Shown: positions 1 through 9,302, counted from the first letter of the stretch. The stretch: 64,000 bases of DNA from Pseudoalteromonas luteoviolacea (GCF_018100925.1 NZ_JAGJEH010000001.1:706112-770111), one strand, 5' to 3'. The notes: generated from the letters alone by a model not told the origin. A program made the numbers and translations.

Positions 1-1798
1 ATTCCGTCGCCAAAGGATTATAGATATTTCTCCAATATCCAGCTTCATCGACAAAGCGTGAAGCATCATCTTGCTCTCCTAAGCGGTTAGCCAACTGTGC
101 TAAAGAAAAATAACTTGATGCTTGCTCAAGTGTTTCTGAGGCGCCTTCCCAACTGTTGGATTGTTCGGATATATAACCAATGCTTTGCCATTCATCTAAT
201 GATGGTTTTTGACCTCTACAAAAAACCGGGCACCCGATATCAGTCAAATCAAATTCTGTTGGTTGAGTTGCAGCCTTACGCAGTGAAGCATAAGCACCCG
301 ATACATCAAAATTGTCTGCACCAAAAGCAACGAAATTAGAGATTGCGATTGTTGACGGGTCACCACTCATCACGCCAGTTGGACCTGCATTGTGCGTCCA
401 GCGATCCCATACCCCATTAAATTGATTTGCTTGGTTAAAAAGCGACTGTGCGATATCACTTCCTCGCTGTTGATCTAATAAGGTTACCAATTGCAGTTGA
501 GAACGATATACATCCCAGCCAGAAAAGTTAGCGTATTGAGCTGTTTGCGTTGATGATATTGTATGTACTTTTTGGTCAAAGCCCGTGTATTCTCCGTTTA
601 CGTCAGAGAAAACATTAGGGTGGAACAAACTATGATACAAGGCGGTATAGAAAATACGTAATTTGCTGTTGTCATCGGAAGCTACTTTTATTTTGGATAG
701 CTCGGCTTCCCAGGCTTGCTGTGATTGCTTTTGAAGCGCAGCAAAGCTTGTATCACCTTGCTCTTTAGCTAAGTTCTCTCTAGCATTTTCTAGACTGACA
801 TAAGATATACCAACGCGCATTTGGACCGTTTCTCCGTCGTTGATGTCAAGGTCGACCCAAACACCGGAGCCTTTACCAATGTCCGGCCAGCCGTTATCAC
901 CATAACCCATTGCGCCTTTTGATGAAGTTGCACCATCGGACAGCTTTGCATCTTTCCAAGCGCCAGAACCTGAAATTGGTTTATCAAGTTTAGCGACGAA
1001 ATGCAGTGTGTAGTAATCTCGTCGATTGTGCTCACCTAAGTACCCACAGAAGTTACCCGAAGTCACATAACCAGTAATTTCGCCGCTTTTTGGATCTACT
1101 TTTGCAAATGCGTCTCCACTACCTAGTTGAGAATAGGACGTTCGGAACAAGAGTTTTGCGTTATCTGAGTGCTTAAACGTGAAATTTGCAATACCTGTGC
1201 GTGTGGTCGATGTAAGCTCTACGTTTACCCCGTTGTCTAACCCAACTTGATAATAACCTGGAATTGCAGTCTCATCATCGTGGCTAAAGGCTGCGCTGTA
1301 ATATCCGTTTATCGGATCTGTAGCAGGTGAAAATGTAATATCTTTCGTAAAAGGCATAACGGGTATATCACCTGATGCGCCAAGACAACCTGTTCCAGAT
1401 AGACGAGTAAACGAAAAGCCTTTTACTCGGCTTGCTTGATAGTTGTAACCGCCAGGGGATACCGGTACCCGTTTCTTCTCTTCAAGAATCTTTTTTGAAA
1501 TTCCCTCAGATTCAGCCATTAAGTCTTCTGTATATGCGTGTTCAGGACCAAAATTAAACATACCAAACGGCATTACAGCACCCGGAGTGACATTACCTGC
1601 TTGACGATGATTAAATGGCCCCTTTGTGCCTATTAAGGGATTCACGTAACTGACGACATCAGAAACATATTTGGTTTCTGGTGTGTCCTGTGTTGTCGTA
1701 TTGAACACTTCTTCATTTGGCTTCTCACTACAGCCAATTAGACAAGCGGAAGTAAATGACAAAACTGCCAAATTTTTAGCTGATATTTTAAGGGTCAT
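1..1798 (-). CDS. GH92 family alpha-mannosidase-like lipoprotein (C-terminus outside window)
   Basis: Partial gene; 599 residues are visible and the reading frame is still open at base 1. The N-terminus is a lipoprotein signal with lipobox LIGC (Cys about residue 22), so the enzyme is probably membrane-anchored in the periplasm or on the cell surface. The mature part begins with the GH92 hallmark YVNPLIGT, then the GNVTPGAVMPFGMFNFGP block, and runs through the N-terminal beta-sandwich into the start of the (alpha/alpha)6 domain (YTALYHSLFHPNVFSD, FSGWDVYRSQLQL). GH92 enzymes are Ca2+-dependent exo-alpha-mannosidases that trim mannans and N-glycan-type chains. The catalytic C-terminal half is not visible, so activity cannot be judged. 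The start at 1798 is the only one giving the lipoprotein signal. No partner gene for mannan use is visible. Confidence 0.9.
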   Translation of the reverse strand, partial: MTLKISAKNLAVLSFTSACLIGCSEKPNEEVFNTTTQDTPETKYVSDVVSYVNPLIGTKGPFNHRQAGNVTPGAVMPFGMFNFGPEHAYTEDLMAESEGISKKILEEKKRVPVSPGGYNYQASRVKGFSFTRLSGTGCLGASGDIPVMPFTKDITFSPATDPINGYYSAAFSHDDETAIPGYYQVGLDNGVNVELTSTTRTGIANFTFKHSDNAKLLFRTSYSQLGSGDAFAKVDPKSGEITGYVTSGNFCGYLGEHNRRDYYTLHFVAKLDKPISGSGAWKDAKLSDGATSSKGAMGYGDNGWPDIGKGSGVWVDLDINDGETVQMRVGISYVSLENARENLAKEQGDTSFAALQKQSQQAWEAELSKIKVASDDNSKLRIFYTALYHSLFHPNVFSDVNGEYTGFDQKVHTISSTQTAQYANFSGWDVYRSQLQLVTLLDQQRGSDIAQSLFNQANQFNGVWDRWTHNAGPTGVMSGDPSTIAISNFVAFGADNFDVSGAYASLRKAATQPTEFDLTDIGCPVFCRGQKPSLDEWQSIGYISEQSNSWEGASETLEQASSYFSLAQLANRLGEQDDASRFVDEAGYWRNIYNPLATE

Positions 1799-2288
1799 TG
1801 TAGGTTTACTCTTAGAACGTTCCAATTTTAGAGTCGGACATTGATAAAGTTTCTTTACACGATGCCATTAATTACTAAGTTTGTACAATTTTAATGCGTT
1901 TATTTAATAGGTTTAAGCGATAAATTAACATTTCTGTTAAGAGATATGTCTATTTTTGCAGGGTCTAGGCTTTGCGGTTCGGTTTAGCCAATAAAGATTA
2001 ATACAGACAATACTTTCCTGATGCGTATTAAACGCGATTTGTTTCGCTTACCAAATTAAAATCGTTAATCGTTGTTAGCTTCACCACTTTCTATGGTTCT
2101 AAAGAAATATTTTAGGTGTACTAATTTCTATGTGAGGAGTTATTTTGAGTATTTCACTGCAAAGTACATTATGTGTTTCAAGTGAAGAACTATCTGCATC
2201 AATGTGCATGTTGAGTCATACAAAATTGTATCTTCGTTTTAGCAACGATTGAGGTAAACTTAACAAAAGTAAACAATAGAACCAATTT
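1799..2288. other. Intergenic region between divergent GH92 and two-component genes
   Basis: 490 bases with no credible gene. They hold the divergent promoters of the mannosidase (leftward) and the response regulator (rightward). Visible structure: a short inverted repeat TTAACA-N4-TGTTAA at 1925-1940 and the palindrome at 2218-2231 listed separately. No terminator or RNA gene was recognised. Confidence 0.6.
2218..2231. promoter_or_regulatory. Palindrome ATACAA-AA-TTGTAT, candidate response-regulator operator
   Basis: A 14-bp inverted repeat (6-bp arms, 2-bp centre) 57 bp before the response-regulator start. Its reverse complement occurs exactly at 4351-4364, in front of the DUF1800 gene. 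Two copies placed before the two transcription units that flank the kinase suggest autoregulation plus control of the downstream pair. Binding by this regulator is inference. Confidence 0.5.
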
Positions 2289-2963
2289 ATGAATGTACTC
2301 ATCGTTGAAGATGATATGGATACTGCCTCTTTTATAAAAAAGGGATTGCTACAGAATGGCGAATCTGTTCTGCACGTAACATCAGGCAGTGAAGGGATGA
2401 TAGCAGCTTCTTCTTCAGAGTTTGATGTAATTATATTTGATCGCCTGCTTCCTAATATGGATGGTCTAGACGCTGTTAAGGTCCTAAGAGCAAGCAACGT
2501 GACGACGCCCATTATTATGTTAACGGCTTTGGGTGATACCGCAGATAGGGTTGCGGGTCTAGATGCAGGTGCAGACGACTATTTAGTTAAACCATTTGAG
2601 TTTTCGGAACTGCACGCGAGGCTCAAGGCGCTCACTAGGCGAAAACCGATTTCACAATCTACGATGTCTCTTCGTTTGGGTGACCTTGTTGTCGAACGAA
2701 CGAGTCGAAAAGTCACCAGAGATGGCCAAGTCATTGACTTAAATACAAAGGAATATCAGATTCTGGAATTTCTAATGCAGAGCCCAGGACAATTGGTTAC
2801 AAAAACTATGCTTCTTGAAAAGGTTTGGGGCTTCAATTTTGACCCTAAAACCAGTTTGGTCCAAACTCACGTAAGTAGGTTGAGAAATAAGGTCGACAAA
2901 CCTTTTAACATCGAACTGATCAAGACGGTTCGCGGCTGCGGTTACATTATTTCTAATGATTAA
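2289..2963 (+). CDS. OmpR-family response regulator
   Basis: 224 residues, the normal length for this family. The receiver domain (about 1-115) has the acidic pair E7/D8-D9, phospho-acceptor D51 (in FDRLLPNMDG) and the conserved lysine in DYLVKPFEF. It is followed by a winged-helix trans_reg_C domain (about 125-222; KEYQILEFLM, VQTHVSRLRNKVD, VRGCGYII). It should bind DNA once phosphorylated by the kinase whose start overlaps its 3' end by 8 bp. It is closest in style to the CusR/PcoR-like branch, but no metal genes lie nearby. The palindrome at 2218 may be its own operator. The signal is unknown. Confidence 0.93.
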   Translation: MNVLIVEDDMDTASFIKKGLLQNGESVLHVTSGSEGMIAASSSEFDVIIFDRLLPNMDGLDAVKVLRASNVTTPIIMLTALGDTADRVAGLDAGADDYLVKPFEFSELHARLKALTRRKPISQSTMSLRLGDLVVERTSRKVTRDGQVIDLNTKEYQILEFLMQSPGQLVTKTMLLEKVWGFNFDPKTSLVQTHVSRLRNKVDKPFNIELIKTVRGCGYIISND

Positions 2964-4338
2964 ATATATTAAAGACTCCTCACTTGTTTTCAATGCAGTT
3001 AAAACGAGCGCTGTCGTGACAATATTCGTTGTCAGTGCAATCACTATCACTTCATTGATTGTGTTATCTGCAATAGATGCTAACCAGAAAATAGAATTAA
3101 CAGAATACTTAGATGAAGTTAAGTCACGATATGAGGAAGAAGGGCTTGATAGCATTTTGGAAGAACTTGATTTGGAACCCCATACTATGTGGGACCGCAA
3201 AGAAAGTCTTGAGAGGCTAAATGAGCACGATGCAATTTTTGCTTTGTTTATTGATAACGAATTGGCACTTGGTACTGAACTGACGTTACCTATTTCACCT
3301 GATGCAAAATGGCAGACACTGGATTTTGACTCGAATAAAAGTTTCAAGCTATTGACGCTAACCGTTCAATTAGACGAACAACAGCACTTAAGCATTGCTC
3401 AACCCATAAGTTATGAACATGAGTTTACGTCCACAATTTTAGTTCGTTTTGGGCTTATCTTGGCAAGCATTGCCGCAGTGAGTCATTTTATATTCTCAAT
3501 AGTTGCTGGTGGAAATAGCAAGCAGGCCACAAGACAAATTGTTGAAAGGTTATCTGAGATTGGGCAATCCCCTGATACAGCTCGCCTTAATCTCGATAAT
3601 AAAATGGAGCTTCACAGAGACATAATACACGCAACCAATGAAATGTTAGACCAAATAGCTTTTTTGCATGGCAGAGCAAAGACCATGTCTGTCGGTATTG
3701 CTCATGATTTAAAAACGCCATTGTCGAGAGTCGCAAACCGCCTACAATCTATGCGGCAAGATTTGGGAGACAACACTGCAATTGATGCGCATATTACTCG
3801 TGCGAGTGAAGATCTGAATGCTGTGATATCTACATTCAACAATCTAGTGCGGCTCAATAGTATTGAATCCGGAAAGCATAAGAGCAACTTTATTCAGGTT
3901 AATCTCTCGGAACTAATAACTGACCTCACGCTTAGCTATCAACCTGTTTTCGAAGACAGCGGACGAGTGCTTGAGTTGTCGACAGTTGATGATGTGTATT
4001 GCTTTGGCGATAGTGATTTATTAAGTCAATTAATTTGCAACCTGTTTGAAAACGCTTTGGAGTATAGTCATCCGTCTGCAAATGTTTGGATTAGATTGCA
4101 AAGTCATACAGGTAGCGCGTTGTTGCAAGTCGGCGATGACGGCCCCGGTATAAGCTTGCAAGATCAGCCTCATATATTTGAGCGCTTTTATCGCGCGGAT
4201 GTAAGTAGGTCAAAACCCGGTAATGGTCTCGGGTTGAGTATTGTTAAAGCAATTTGTGATGTGCATGACGCCAAGTTATGTTTATTGTCAGATCAAAAAG
4301 GTGCTGTGTTCAATATCGAAGTGCCAATTTCAAACTAA
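2956..4338 (+). CDS. Membrane sensor histidine kinase, partner of the preceding regulator
   Basis: 460 residues. Two membrane segments (about 14-37 and 157-185) enclose a periplasmic sensor of about 120 residues. Then come a HAMP-like linker, a HisKA domain with H250 in GIAHDLKTPLSRV, and an HATPase domain with the N box (NLFENALEYS), G1 box (GDDGPGI) and G2 box (GNGLGLSIV). It autophosphorylates and passes phosphate to the regulator encoded just upstream. The 8-bp gene overlap implies coupled translation. The periplasmic part matches no sensor fold I recognise, so the ligand is unknown. The palindrome after its stop codon probably belongs to the next unit. Confidence 0.93.
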   Translation: MIKYIKDSSLVFNAVKTSAVVTIFVVSAITITSLIVLSAIDANQKIELTEYLDEVKSRYEEEGLDSILEELDLEPHTMWDRKESLERLNEHDAIFALFIDNELALGTELTLPISPDAKWQTLDFDSNKSFKLLTLTVQLDEQQHLSIAQPISYEHEFTSTILVRFGLILASIAAVSHFIFSIVAGGNSKQATRQIVERLSEIGQSPDTARLNLDNKMELHRDIIHATNEMLDQIAFLHGRAKTMSVGIAHDLKTPLSRVANRLQSMRQDLGDNTAIDAHITRASEDLNAVISTFNNLVRLNSIESGKHKSNFIQVNLSELITDLTLSYQPVFEDSGRVLELSTVDDVYCFGDSDLLSQLICNLFENALEYSHPSANVWIRLQSHTGSALLQVGDDGPGISLQDQPHIFERFYRADVSRSKPGNGLGLSIVKAICDVHDAKLCLLSDQKGAVFNIEVPISN

Positions 4339-4350
4339 ATATTGTGATTC

Positions 4351-4364
4351 ATACAATTTTGTAT
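4351..4364. promoter_or_regulatory. Second copy of the ATACAA-N2-TTGTAT palindrome
   Basis: The sequence is the exact reverse complement of the palindrome at 2218-2231. It lies 13 bp after the kinase stop codon and 84 bp before the DUF1800 start. A weak extra half site (ATGTAT) follows at about 4370. It is a candidate operator linking the two-component pair to the exported DUF1800/DUF1501 genes. Confidence 0.5.
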
Positions 4365-4447
4365 GACGAATGTATGCAAGGTGTAAAACATAAAAGCGTC
4401 ATTTAGCTCTAAACTAATAGTGTCTGATCTATGTTTAAGGCTAAATT

Positions 4448-6391
4448 ATGCACATAAAAAAATATATACAAAGTATTGTATTAGCTTTATTTGTTGGCTT
4501 GCTGTCTGGCTGTGGAAGCGGCGGCAGCGAGCAAAATAACACATCTCAAAGCCAAGTTAATACAACCAATCAACCCACCAGCAGTGCGCAAGATAATAAC
4601 AATCCTGTCAATAATGGGAGTGAATCGAATAACGGCGGTGATAGCAATGCGAGCAACGGCAACAATAGCGATGAAGATGAAAATTCTTCCAACGGTGAAA
4701 ACTCAGCAAATGAGGATGAAAACAATCAAGAACCTTCAGGCGATGACACTACGTTTTCTTCTAAAATTGAAGTGTCACGCTTTATTCAGCAAGCTACCTT
4801 TGGTGTTCAGCCAAGTCAATTAAATGAGTTAGAGAGCACCAGTGCATCGGAGTGGTTTGTCAATCAATTGGCTTTGCCAGCGAGTTTGGTTTTACCAGGA
4901 GTAGAAGCGGCAGCTCCAGCCGATCCAGAGGATGATTTTAGCTTGTTCTACATTGAACAAACTAGCTTTTCATTTTGGAGAAACGCGATTAGTGGAGAAG
5001 ATCAGCTCAGACAACGTATTGCGTTTGCGCTTTCAGAGATCTTAGTGGTTTCAAATGGAGGGGGTGAAGTACTGACTGATGTACCAGAAGCTGTGGCGTT
5101 TTACCAAGATATTCTTATCACAAATGCATTTGGTAATTACAGAACGATTCTGGAACAAGTCACCTACTCTCCTGCCATGGGTCATTATTTAACTTATATG
5201 GGCAGTGAAAAAGGCGATGCGCAAACTGGCAGGATGCCGGACGAAAATTATGCGAGAGAGTTATTGCAGTTGTTTACGTTAGGCGTTGTTGCATTAAACA
5301 ATGATGGCACAGAGAAGGTAAACGATAGCGGAGAAAAAGTTGAGTTATATAACAATACTGATATTACAGGATTGGCAAGAGTATTCACCGGCCTGAATTT
5401 GGACGAAGAAGATCCAGATGCCCCACTCGGCAAAAGATTTAGTATGCCCATGGCAGTATTTTCCGAATCACATTCAGAAAAAGCAAAATCGTTCTTAGAG
5501 CTTACTATCCCAGAAGGCACAGATGCAAGAGCGTCAATTACCCAAGCTCTAGATCATATTTTCGCACATCCAAACTTAGCGCCATTTGTGACAAAGCAAC
5601 TCATACAAAGATTAGTAACATCTAATCCAAGTCCAGATTATGTTGGGCGTGTTGTAACCGCATTTGAATCTGGTCAGTTTGTGTTACCTGATGGTCAACA
5701 GGTAGGTACTCAGCAGCGAGGTGATCTGACAGCAACTGTGGCTGCTATTTTGTTTGATCAAGAAGCCCGAACACTGTCGGCACAAATTGGGGGGAAAATA
5801 CGTGAGCCAATTTTGCGTTTTACTCAGTGGGCTCGCGCATTTAATGTAGAAAATGTAAACCCTCAGTTTGTGAGCCTCTTGTGGGAAACTGGTGCCAGTT
5901 CAGCGCTTGGCCAACACCCCTACCGAGCACCCAGTGTATTCAATTATTTTCGTCCAGGTTACAAATCTCCCGGCAGTGTGAGCGCAGCACAAGGTCTCGT
6001 GGCTCCAGAGCTACAAATTACTAATGCAAGTTCAATTCCTGGGTATGTAAATTTTATGACCTTCTTTATTACCGGGCAGCAACAGGACGCGGATCTCGAG
6101 GAGCTTAAAAATGAGTTAGAGGAGTTGGGAATTGAAGCTGATATTGCACAGGCGCTGGAAAGCTTTAAACCAGACTACGAACCCTTACTCGCCATTGCAG
6201 ATGAACCGAGTGCATTGGTTGATTATTTGGACGTGATATTGAGCGCACAACAGCTCAGTGAGCGAAGCCGAAAAAATATATCAGATGTTTTAGCTACCGT
6301 TGAAGCCGATGAGGATGATGGCCTTTTGCCTCGTGTACAACTTGGCATTTTAATGGTGATGTCATCACCTGATTACTTGGTACAAAAATAG
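4448..6391 (+). CDS. DUF1800 domain lipoprotein
   Basis: 647 residues. A lipoprotein signal with lipobox LSGC (Cys about 22) is followed by a low-complexity linker rich in Asn, Ser, Glu and Asp (about 25-105). The DUF1800 domain follows (about 110-645), recognisable from SRFIQQATFG near its start, RQRIAFALSEILVVS, the segment around DENYARELLQLFTLG, the FTGLN block and PHPYRAPSVFNYFRPGY-like text near 480. DUF1800 proteins are exported, of unknown biochemistry, and are nearly always encoded next to a DUF1501 protein, as here (11 bp downstream). The acidic linker suggests a surface tether. The palindrome upstream ties it to the adjacent two-component system. No function is assigned. Confidence 0.9.
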   Translation: MHIKKYIQSIVLALFVGLLSGCGSGGSEQNNTSQSQVNTTNQPTSSAQDNNNPVNNGSESNNGGDSNASNGNNSDEDENSSNGENSANEDENNQEPSGDDTTFSSKIEVSRFIQQATFGVQPSQLNELESTSASEWFVNQLALPASLVLPGVEAAAPADPEDDFSLFYIEQTSFSFWRNAISGEDQLRQRIAFALSEILVVSNGGGEVLTDVPEAVAFYQDILITNAFGNYRTILEQVTYSPAMGHYLTYMGSEKGDAQTGRMPDENYARELLQLFTLGVVALNNDGTEKVNDSGEKVELYNNTDITGLARVFTGLNLDEEDPDAPLGKRFSMPMAVFSESHSEKAKSFLELTIPEGTDARASITQALDHIFAHPNLAPFVTKQLIQRLVTSNPSPDYVGRVVTAFESGQFVLPDGQQVGTQQRGDLTATVAAILFDQEARTLSAQIGGKIREPILRFTQWARAFNVENVNPQFVSLLWETGASSALGQHPYRAPSVFNYFRPGYKSPGSVSAAQGLVAPELQITNASSIPGYVNFMTFFITGQQQDADLEELKNELEELGIEADIAQALESFKPDYEPLLAIADEPSALVDYLDVILSAQQLSERSRKNISDVLATVEADEDDGLLPRVQLGILMVMSSPDYLVQK

Positions 6392-6402
6392 GAGAATGGG
6401 CA

Positions 6403-7758
6403 ATGAATAGACGTAATTTTATAAAATCAGCCAGTGCAGGAGTTGTTGCTTCTTCTATTTTGAATATGGGAAAAGTGCTAGCTAATACCCAAGTTAACGA
6501 TAGTGGAGAGTATAAAGCGCTTGTATGCGTCTTTTTGTACGGCGGAATGGATAATCACGATACAATCATTCCCTTTGATGGCGATAGCTATAAAAAATGG
6601 GCACAAATAAGAGCGCCTTTACTCAACCGATATGCGACTAAGCGCGATCTGGGAAGCATATTGCCAATTAATACACCTTCTCGATTTGCCGATCGCCAAT
6701 TTGCGTTACCGCCAGAAATGCCAAACATCGCTAGTCTATATCAGCAAGGCAAGCTGTCAATTGTAGGTAACGTCGGGCCTTTATTGGAAAATGTTACAGC
6801 GACGAGTATTCGCCAAGAAACGGCGAAACTGCCGTCAAGGCTATTTTCCCACAATGATCAGCAAAGTACTTGGATGTCAGGTAAAGCTGAGGGGGCGCAG
6901 TTTGGTTGGGCTGGTCGATTGAATGATGCCTTAATTAATCAAGGAACCGTGCAAACGAACACATTTTCAGCAATCACAACATCCAGTGCAGAGCTACTTG
7001 TAACTGGCACAAATACAACTCCTTACCACGTGAATGATGGTCGTGCAGCAACCATAGATGCACTTGATTTTTTTGAAGACAATGAGCAAGTACAAGCACA
7101 TTTTAGCGCAAGCGGGCATCAGACGACTAACTATTTACAGCAAGATCTTTCTGCGAAAATTAGCCAATCATTTGATGCCAATCAGATGTTTAATCAAGCG
7201 ATTTCGGGACAGTCTGTGAACGTAGGTGAGTTTCCAAAATCAAGGTTAGGCAGGCAGTTGGAGTCTGTTGCACGTACGTTGGCGGTAAGAGAACAGTTAA
7301 GTACAAAAAGACAAATCTTTGTGGTGACAATGGGTGGTTTTGATACGCACTCCGACCAAGCTCAAAGTTTACCAAAATTACAAAGTGCTTTGGATGCGGC
7401 GTTAGCTGCTTTCAACACGTCGATGGAAAGTATGGGGTTGAGCAACAATGTCACCTTGTTCACCGCATCGGACTTCGGAAGAACTTTGGCTATTAATGGT
7501 GATGGTACCGATCACGGGTGGGGTGCACATCACTTTATTATGGGCGGAGCGATAAATGGTGGAACGATATTCGGTGACGTTCCACAAGCTGAATTCGGTC
7601 ATGAATTGGATGCGGGTAGTGGCCGGTTGATACCGACGATGGCTGTAGATCAATATGCCGCTTCGTTGGGCGCTTGGTTAGGGTTATCAGAGACTGAACT
7701 TGCGCAAGTATTTCCAAATCTCTCCAAGTTCTCCGATCGTCCGGCCCTATTTGTCTAA
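6403..7758 (+). CDS. DUF1501 domain protein, Tat-exported
   Basis: 451 residues. The N-terminus has a twin-arginine signal (RRNFIK at residues 3-8, hydrophobic stretch to about 27), so it is exported folded. The rest matches DUF1501, a family with an alkaline-phosphatase/sulfatase-like fold: VCVFLYGGMDNHDTIIPF near the start, SHNDQQSTWMSG, TMGGFDTHSDQ, the FTASDFGRTL block and DHGWGAHHFIMGG near the C-terminus. His and Asp residues in these blocks could bind metal. It follows the DUF1800 gene by 11 bp and must be cotranscribed. The substrate is unknown; the DUF1800-DUF1501 pair is common in marine bacteria. Confidence 0.92.
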   Translation: MNRRNFIKSASAGVVASSILNMGKVLANTQVNDSGEYKALVCVFLYGGMDNHDTIIPFDGDSYKKWAQIRAPLLNRYATKRDLGSILPINTPSRFADRQFALPPEMPNIASLYQQGKLSIVGNVGPLLENVTATSIRQETAKLPSRLFSHNDQQSTWMSGKAEGAQFGWAGRLNDALINQGTVQTNTFSAITTSSAELLVTGTNTTPYHVNDGRAATIDALDFFEDNEQVQAHFSASGHQTTNYLQQDLSAKISQSFDANQMFNQAISGQSVNVGEFPKSRLGRQLESVARTLAVREQLSTKRQIFVVTMGGFDTHSDQAQSLPKLQSALDAALAAFNTSMESMGLSNNVTLFTASDFGRTLAINGDGTDHGWGAHHFIMGGAINGGTIFGDVPQAEFGHELDAGSGRLIPTMAVDQYAASLGAWLGLSETELAQVFPNLSKFSDRPALFV

Positions 7759-7791
7759 GGTCGATAACCTCAGATTCAAGCGGCTAAATTA

Positions 7792-7818
7792 TTAGGAAGA
7801 GCTGGGTCCTCTTCCTAA
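7792..7818 (+). terminator. Hairpin after the DUF1501 gene
   Basis: A perfect 10-bp stem (TTAGGAAGAG / CTCTTCCTAA) with a 7-base loop, 34 bp after the stop codon. There is no strong T run, so termination is probable but not certain. Confidence 0.5.
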
Positions 7819-7842
7819 GCTTACTATACTTAAAGTTGTGTA

Positions 7843-7998
7843 ATGAAATGGGTCGAGGCTATGGTTATTTCGTATAGCGGAAGTGTATTTCTAATTCTTG
7901 TTTTATTGTTAATTTGTTTGTGTTTCTTATACGGGGATCGTTATAAAGAGAAGCTCAAAAAACGTAAAAGCCAGACTGACGAAGACAGGCCCAATTAA
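7843..7998 (+). CDS. Small single-pass membrane protein, unknown
   Basis: A 51-residue reading frame from ATG 7843 (an internal ATG at 7861 is also possible). It has one strongly hydrophobic segment (about 14-30, SVFLILVLLLICLCFLY) followed by a very basic, then acidic, tail (DRYKEKLKKRKSQTDEDRPN). The layout is typical of small inner-membrane proteins with a cytoplasmic C-terminus. It sits alone between two hairpins. The ribosome site is weak. I recognise no family; it may be a real small protein or chance. Confidence 0.4.
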   Translation: MKWVEAMVISYSGSVFLILVLLLICLCFLYGDRYKEKLKKRKSQTDEDRPN

Positions 7999-8135
7999 GC
8001 CTCTCTCAGCATCTTACTGTCGTCAAATGAATGAGGTCTTCATTTTCTAAGACACCTAATAGGAACTTAGATTACCCCGTTCTTGCTGGCACTGTGTTTA
8101 AGTTTTTGAATATTTAAAGCTATCTGATCGCAACT

Positions 8136-8176
8136 AATAACGCTTCTCCATTCAATAAATTGAGAAAAGCGTTATT
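8136..8176 (-). terminator. Hairpin downstream of the VWA gene
   Basis: Arms AATAACGCTT and AAGCGTTATT, extended by CTC/GAG pairing inside, lie 22 bp past the stop codon of the leftward VWA gene. No clear T tract follows on the minus strand. Confidence 0.45.
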
Positions 8177-8198
8177 GAGAAATCAAAAATGCAGCTGT

Positions 8199-8954
8199 TT
8201 ACCATTCTCCAGGGTCGCCGCCATCACTATCACTGACTTCTTCCACTGTCCCGCCAGTTTGTGCTGCAAGCTGCTTGAGAAAATCAAAAGTGGGTACATT
8301 TTTAGTATAGGTATTAGGCGACATAGCATAAGCAGGGAGGTCGTTTGCAATTGCTGCATTTAGTTTATCTGACATTGCTATGCTCTGTACGGTGCCTGTG
8401 TATATGGTTGCGTTAAATTGCACTTGTGGCAGTTCCATTAAGTACTTAGCGGTCACATTCGCTTGCCAATTAGCGCCTCCGCAATGTGTCACAGGACTCG
8501 CGTTTTCGTCACCATCACTAGAGCCATACACGCGCAGCAATGCGCCTCTGCTGGCTTCTACCGAAAAGTTAGTACGTAATTCATCAGCACCATCACACAT
8601 GGCTTCGGCAAGTGCTGTGGCACCGCGACATCCCTCTCCATCAAGCTGTTGTAGCGCCATAAACGCACCTGTGAAGTCAACAAATCCATTGGTAATGGAT
8701 TGGATTTGGCCACCACTACTAAAGGTTTTGACATTCAACTTCTGGCCGTTTATCGAGCTATCTAAAAAGAACTTAGTCGCTTTACTAATGGCTTGCTGTT
8801 TTGAGTAGGCACATCGAGATTGTTTGTCGGGTCGCAATGTCATCATAGAACCGCTTCTATCCAAAAACAAAATGCCATAAGACTCTGGTGCGCTAAGTGT
8901 CGAAAATGACACGGTCGTTAACGCGCCGAGCAGAATGCTTGCTAAAGTTTTCAT
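8199..8954 (-). CDS. Exported von Willebrand factor A domain protein
   Basis: 251 residues from ATG 8954, chosen because GGAG precedes it and a clean Sec signal peptide follows (MKTLASILLGALTTVSFSTLSA). The mature protein is essentially one VWA domain with the MIDAS motif D32-x-S34-x-S36 (FLDRSGSMM). Several cysteines (CAYS, EGCRGA, AMCDG, THCGG) suggest disulfides. VWA domains bind metal ions and mediate protein-protein contacts. No partner gene is adjacent and no membrane anchor is visible, so it is probably periplasmic or secreted. The specific role is unknown. Confidence 0.85.
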   Translation of the reverse strand: MKTLASILLGALTTVSFSTLSAPESYGILFLDRSGSMMTLRPDKQSRCAYSKQQAISKATKFFLDSSINGQKLNVKTFSSGGQIQSITNGFVDFTGAFMALQQLDGEGCRGATALAEAMCDGADELRTNFSVEASRGALLRVYGSSDGDENASPVTHCGGANWQANVTAKYLMELPQVQFNATIYTGTVQSIAMSDKLNAAIANDLPAYAMSPNTYTKNVPTFDFLKQLAAQTGGTVEEVSDSDGGDPGEW

Positions 8955-9302
8955 ATTTAAACTCCATATCCGTATAAGGTGTTGCCACAATACATTGTGG
9001 CTATCTTTATTCAGCCCTAATAGGTTTCATTAATCCCAAACTGCGATTTTGCATGGTTAGTGCTGATGATAGAAGCCTAGTGCGCTTGAGAATGGTTACT
9101 ATTACACTCTGTTACAGCTGCTTAAATAATTGGTACTAACGATAAAAGTACACAAACTTACTAGTAGAGATTTCTCTACAAGTGACTATTTACGTGAAGA
9201 AACTTATGACGAACTGGTTATTTTGACTATCTTTTAACTTAAGGAAAGATTAGTAGCCATCCGCTTAAGATTGGCAATAGGTATACGCCTCGGAGAAATT
9301 GA
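8955..9302. other. Intergenic region between divergent VWA and chemoreceptor genes
   Basis: 348 bases carrying divergent promoters. No gene, hairpin or obvious operator was recognised. A CGGAG ribosome site precedes the chemoreceptor start. Confidence 0.5.

Noticed and set aside
2772..3347. 191-codon minus-strand frame across the regulator/kinase junction
   Set aside because: Antisense to two clear two-component genes and has no domain.
8380..8808. 142-codon plus-strand frame inside the VWA gene
   Set aside because: Antisense to the signal-peptide plus MIDAS-containing frame, which is strongly supported.
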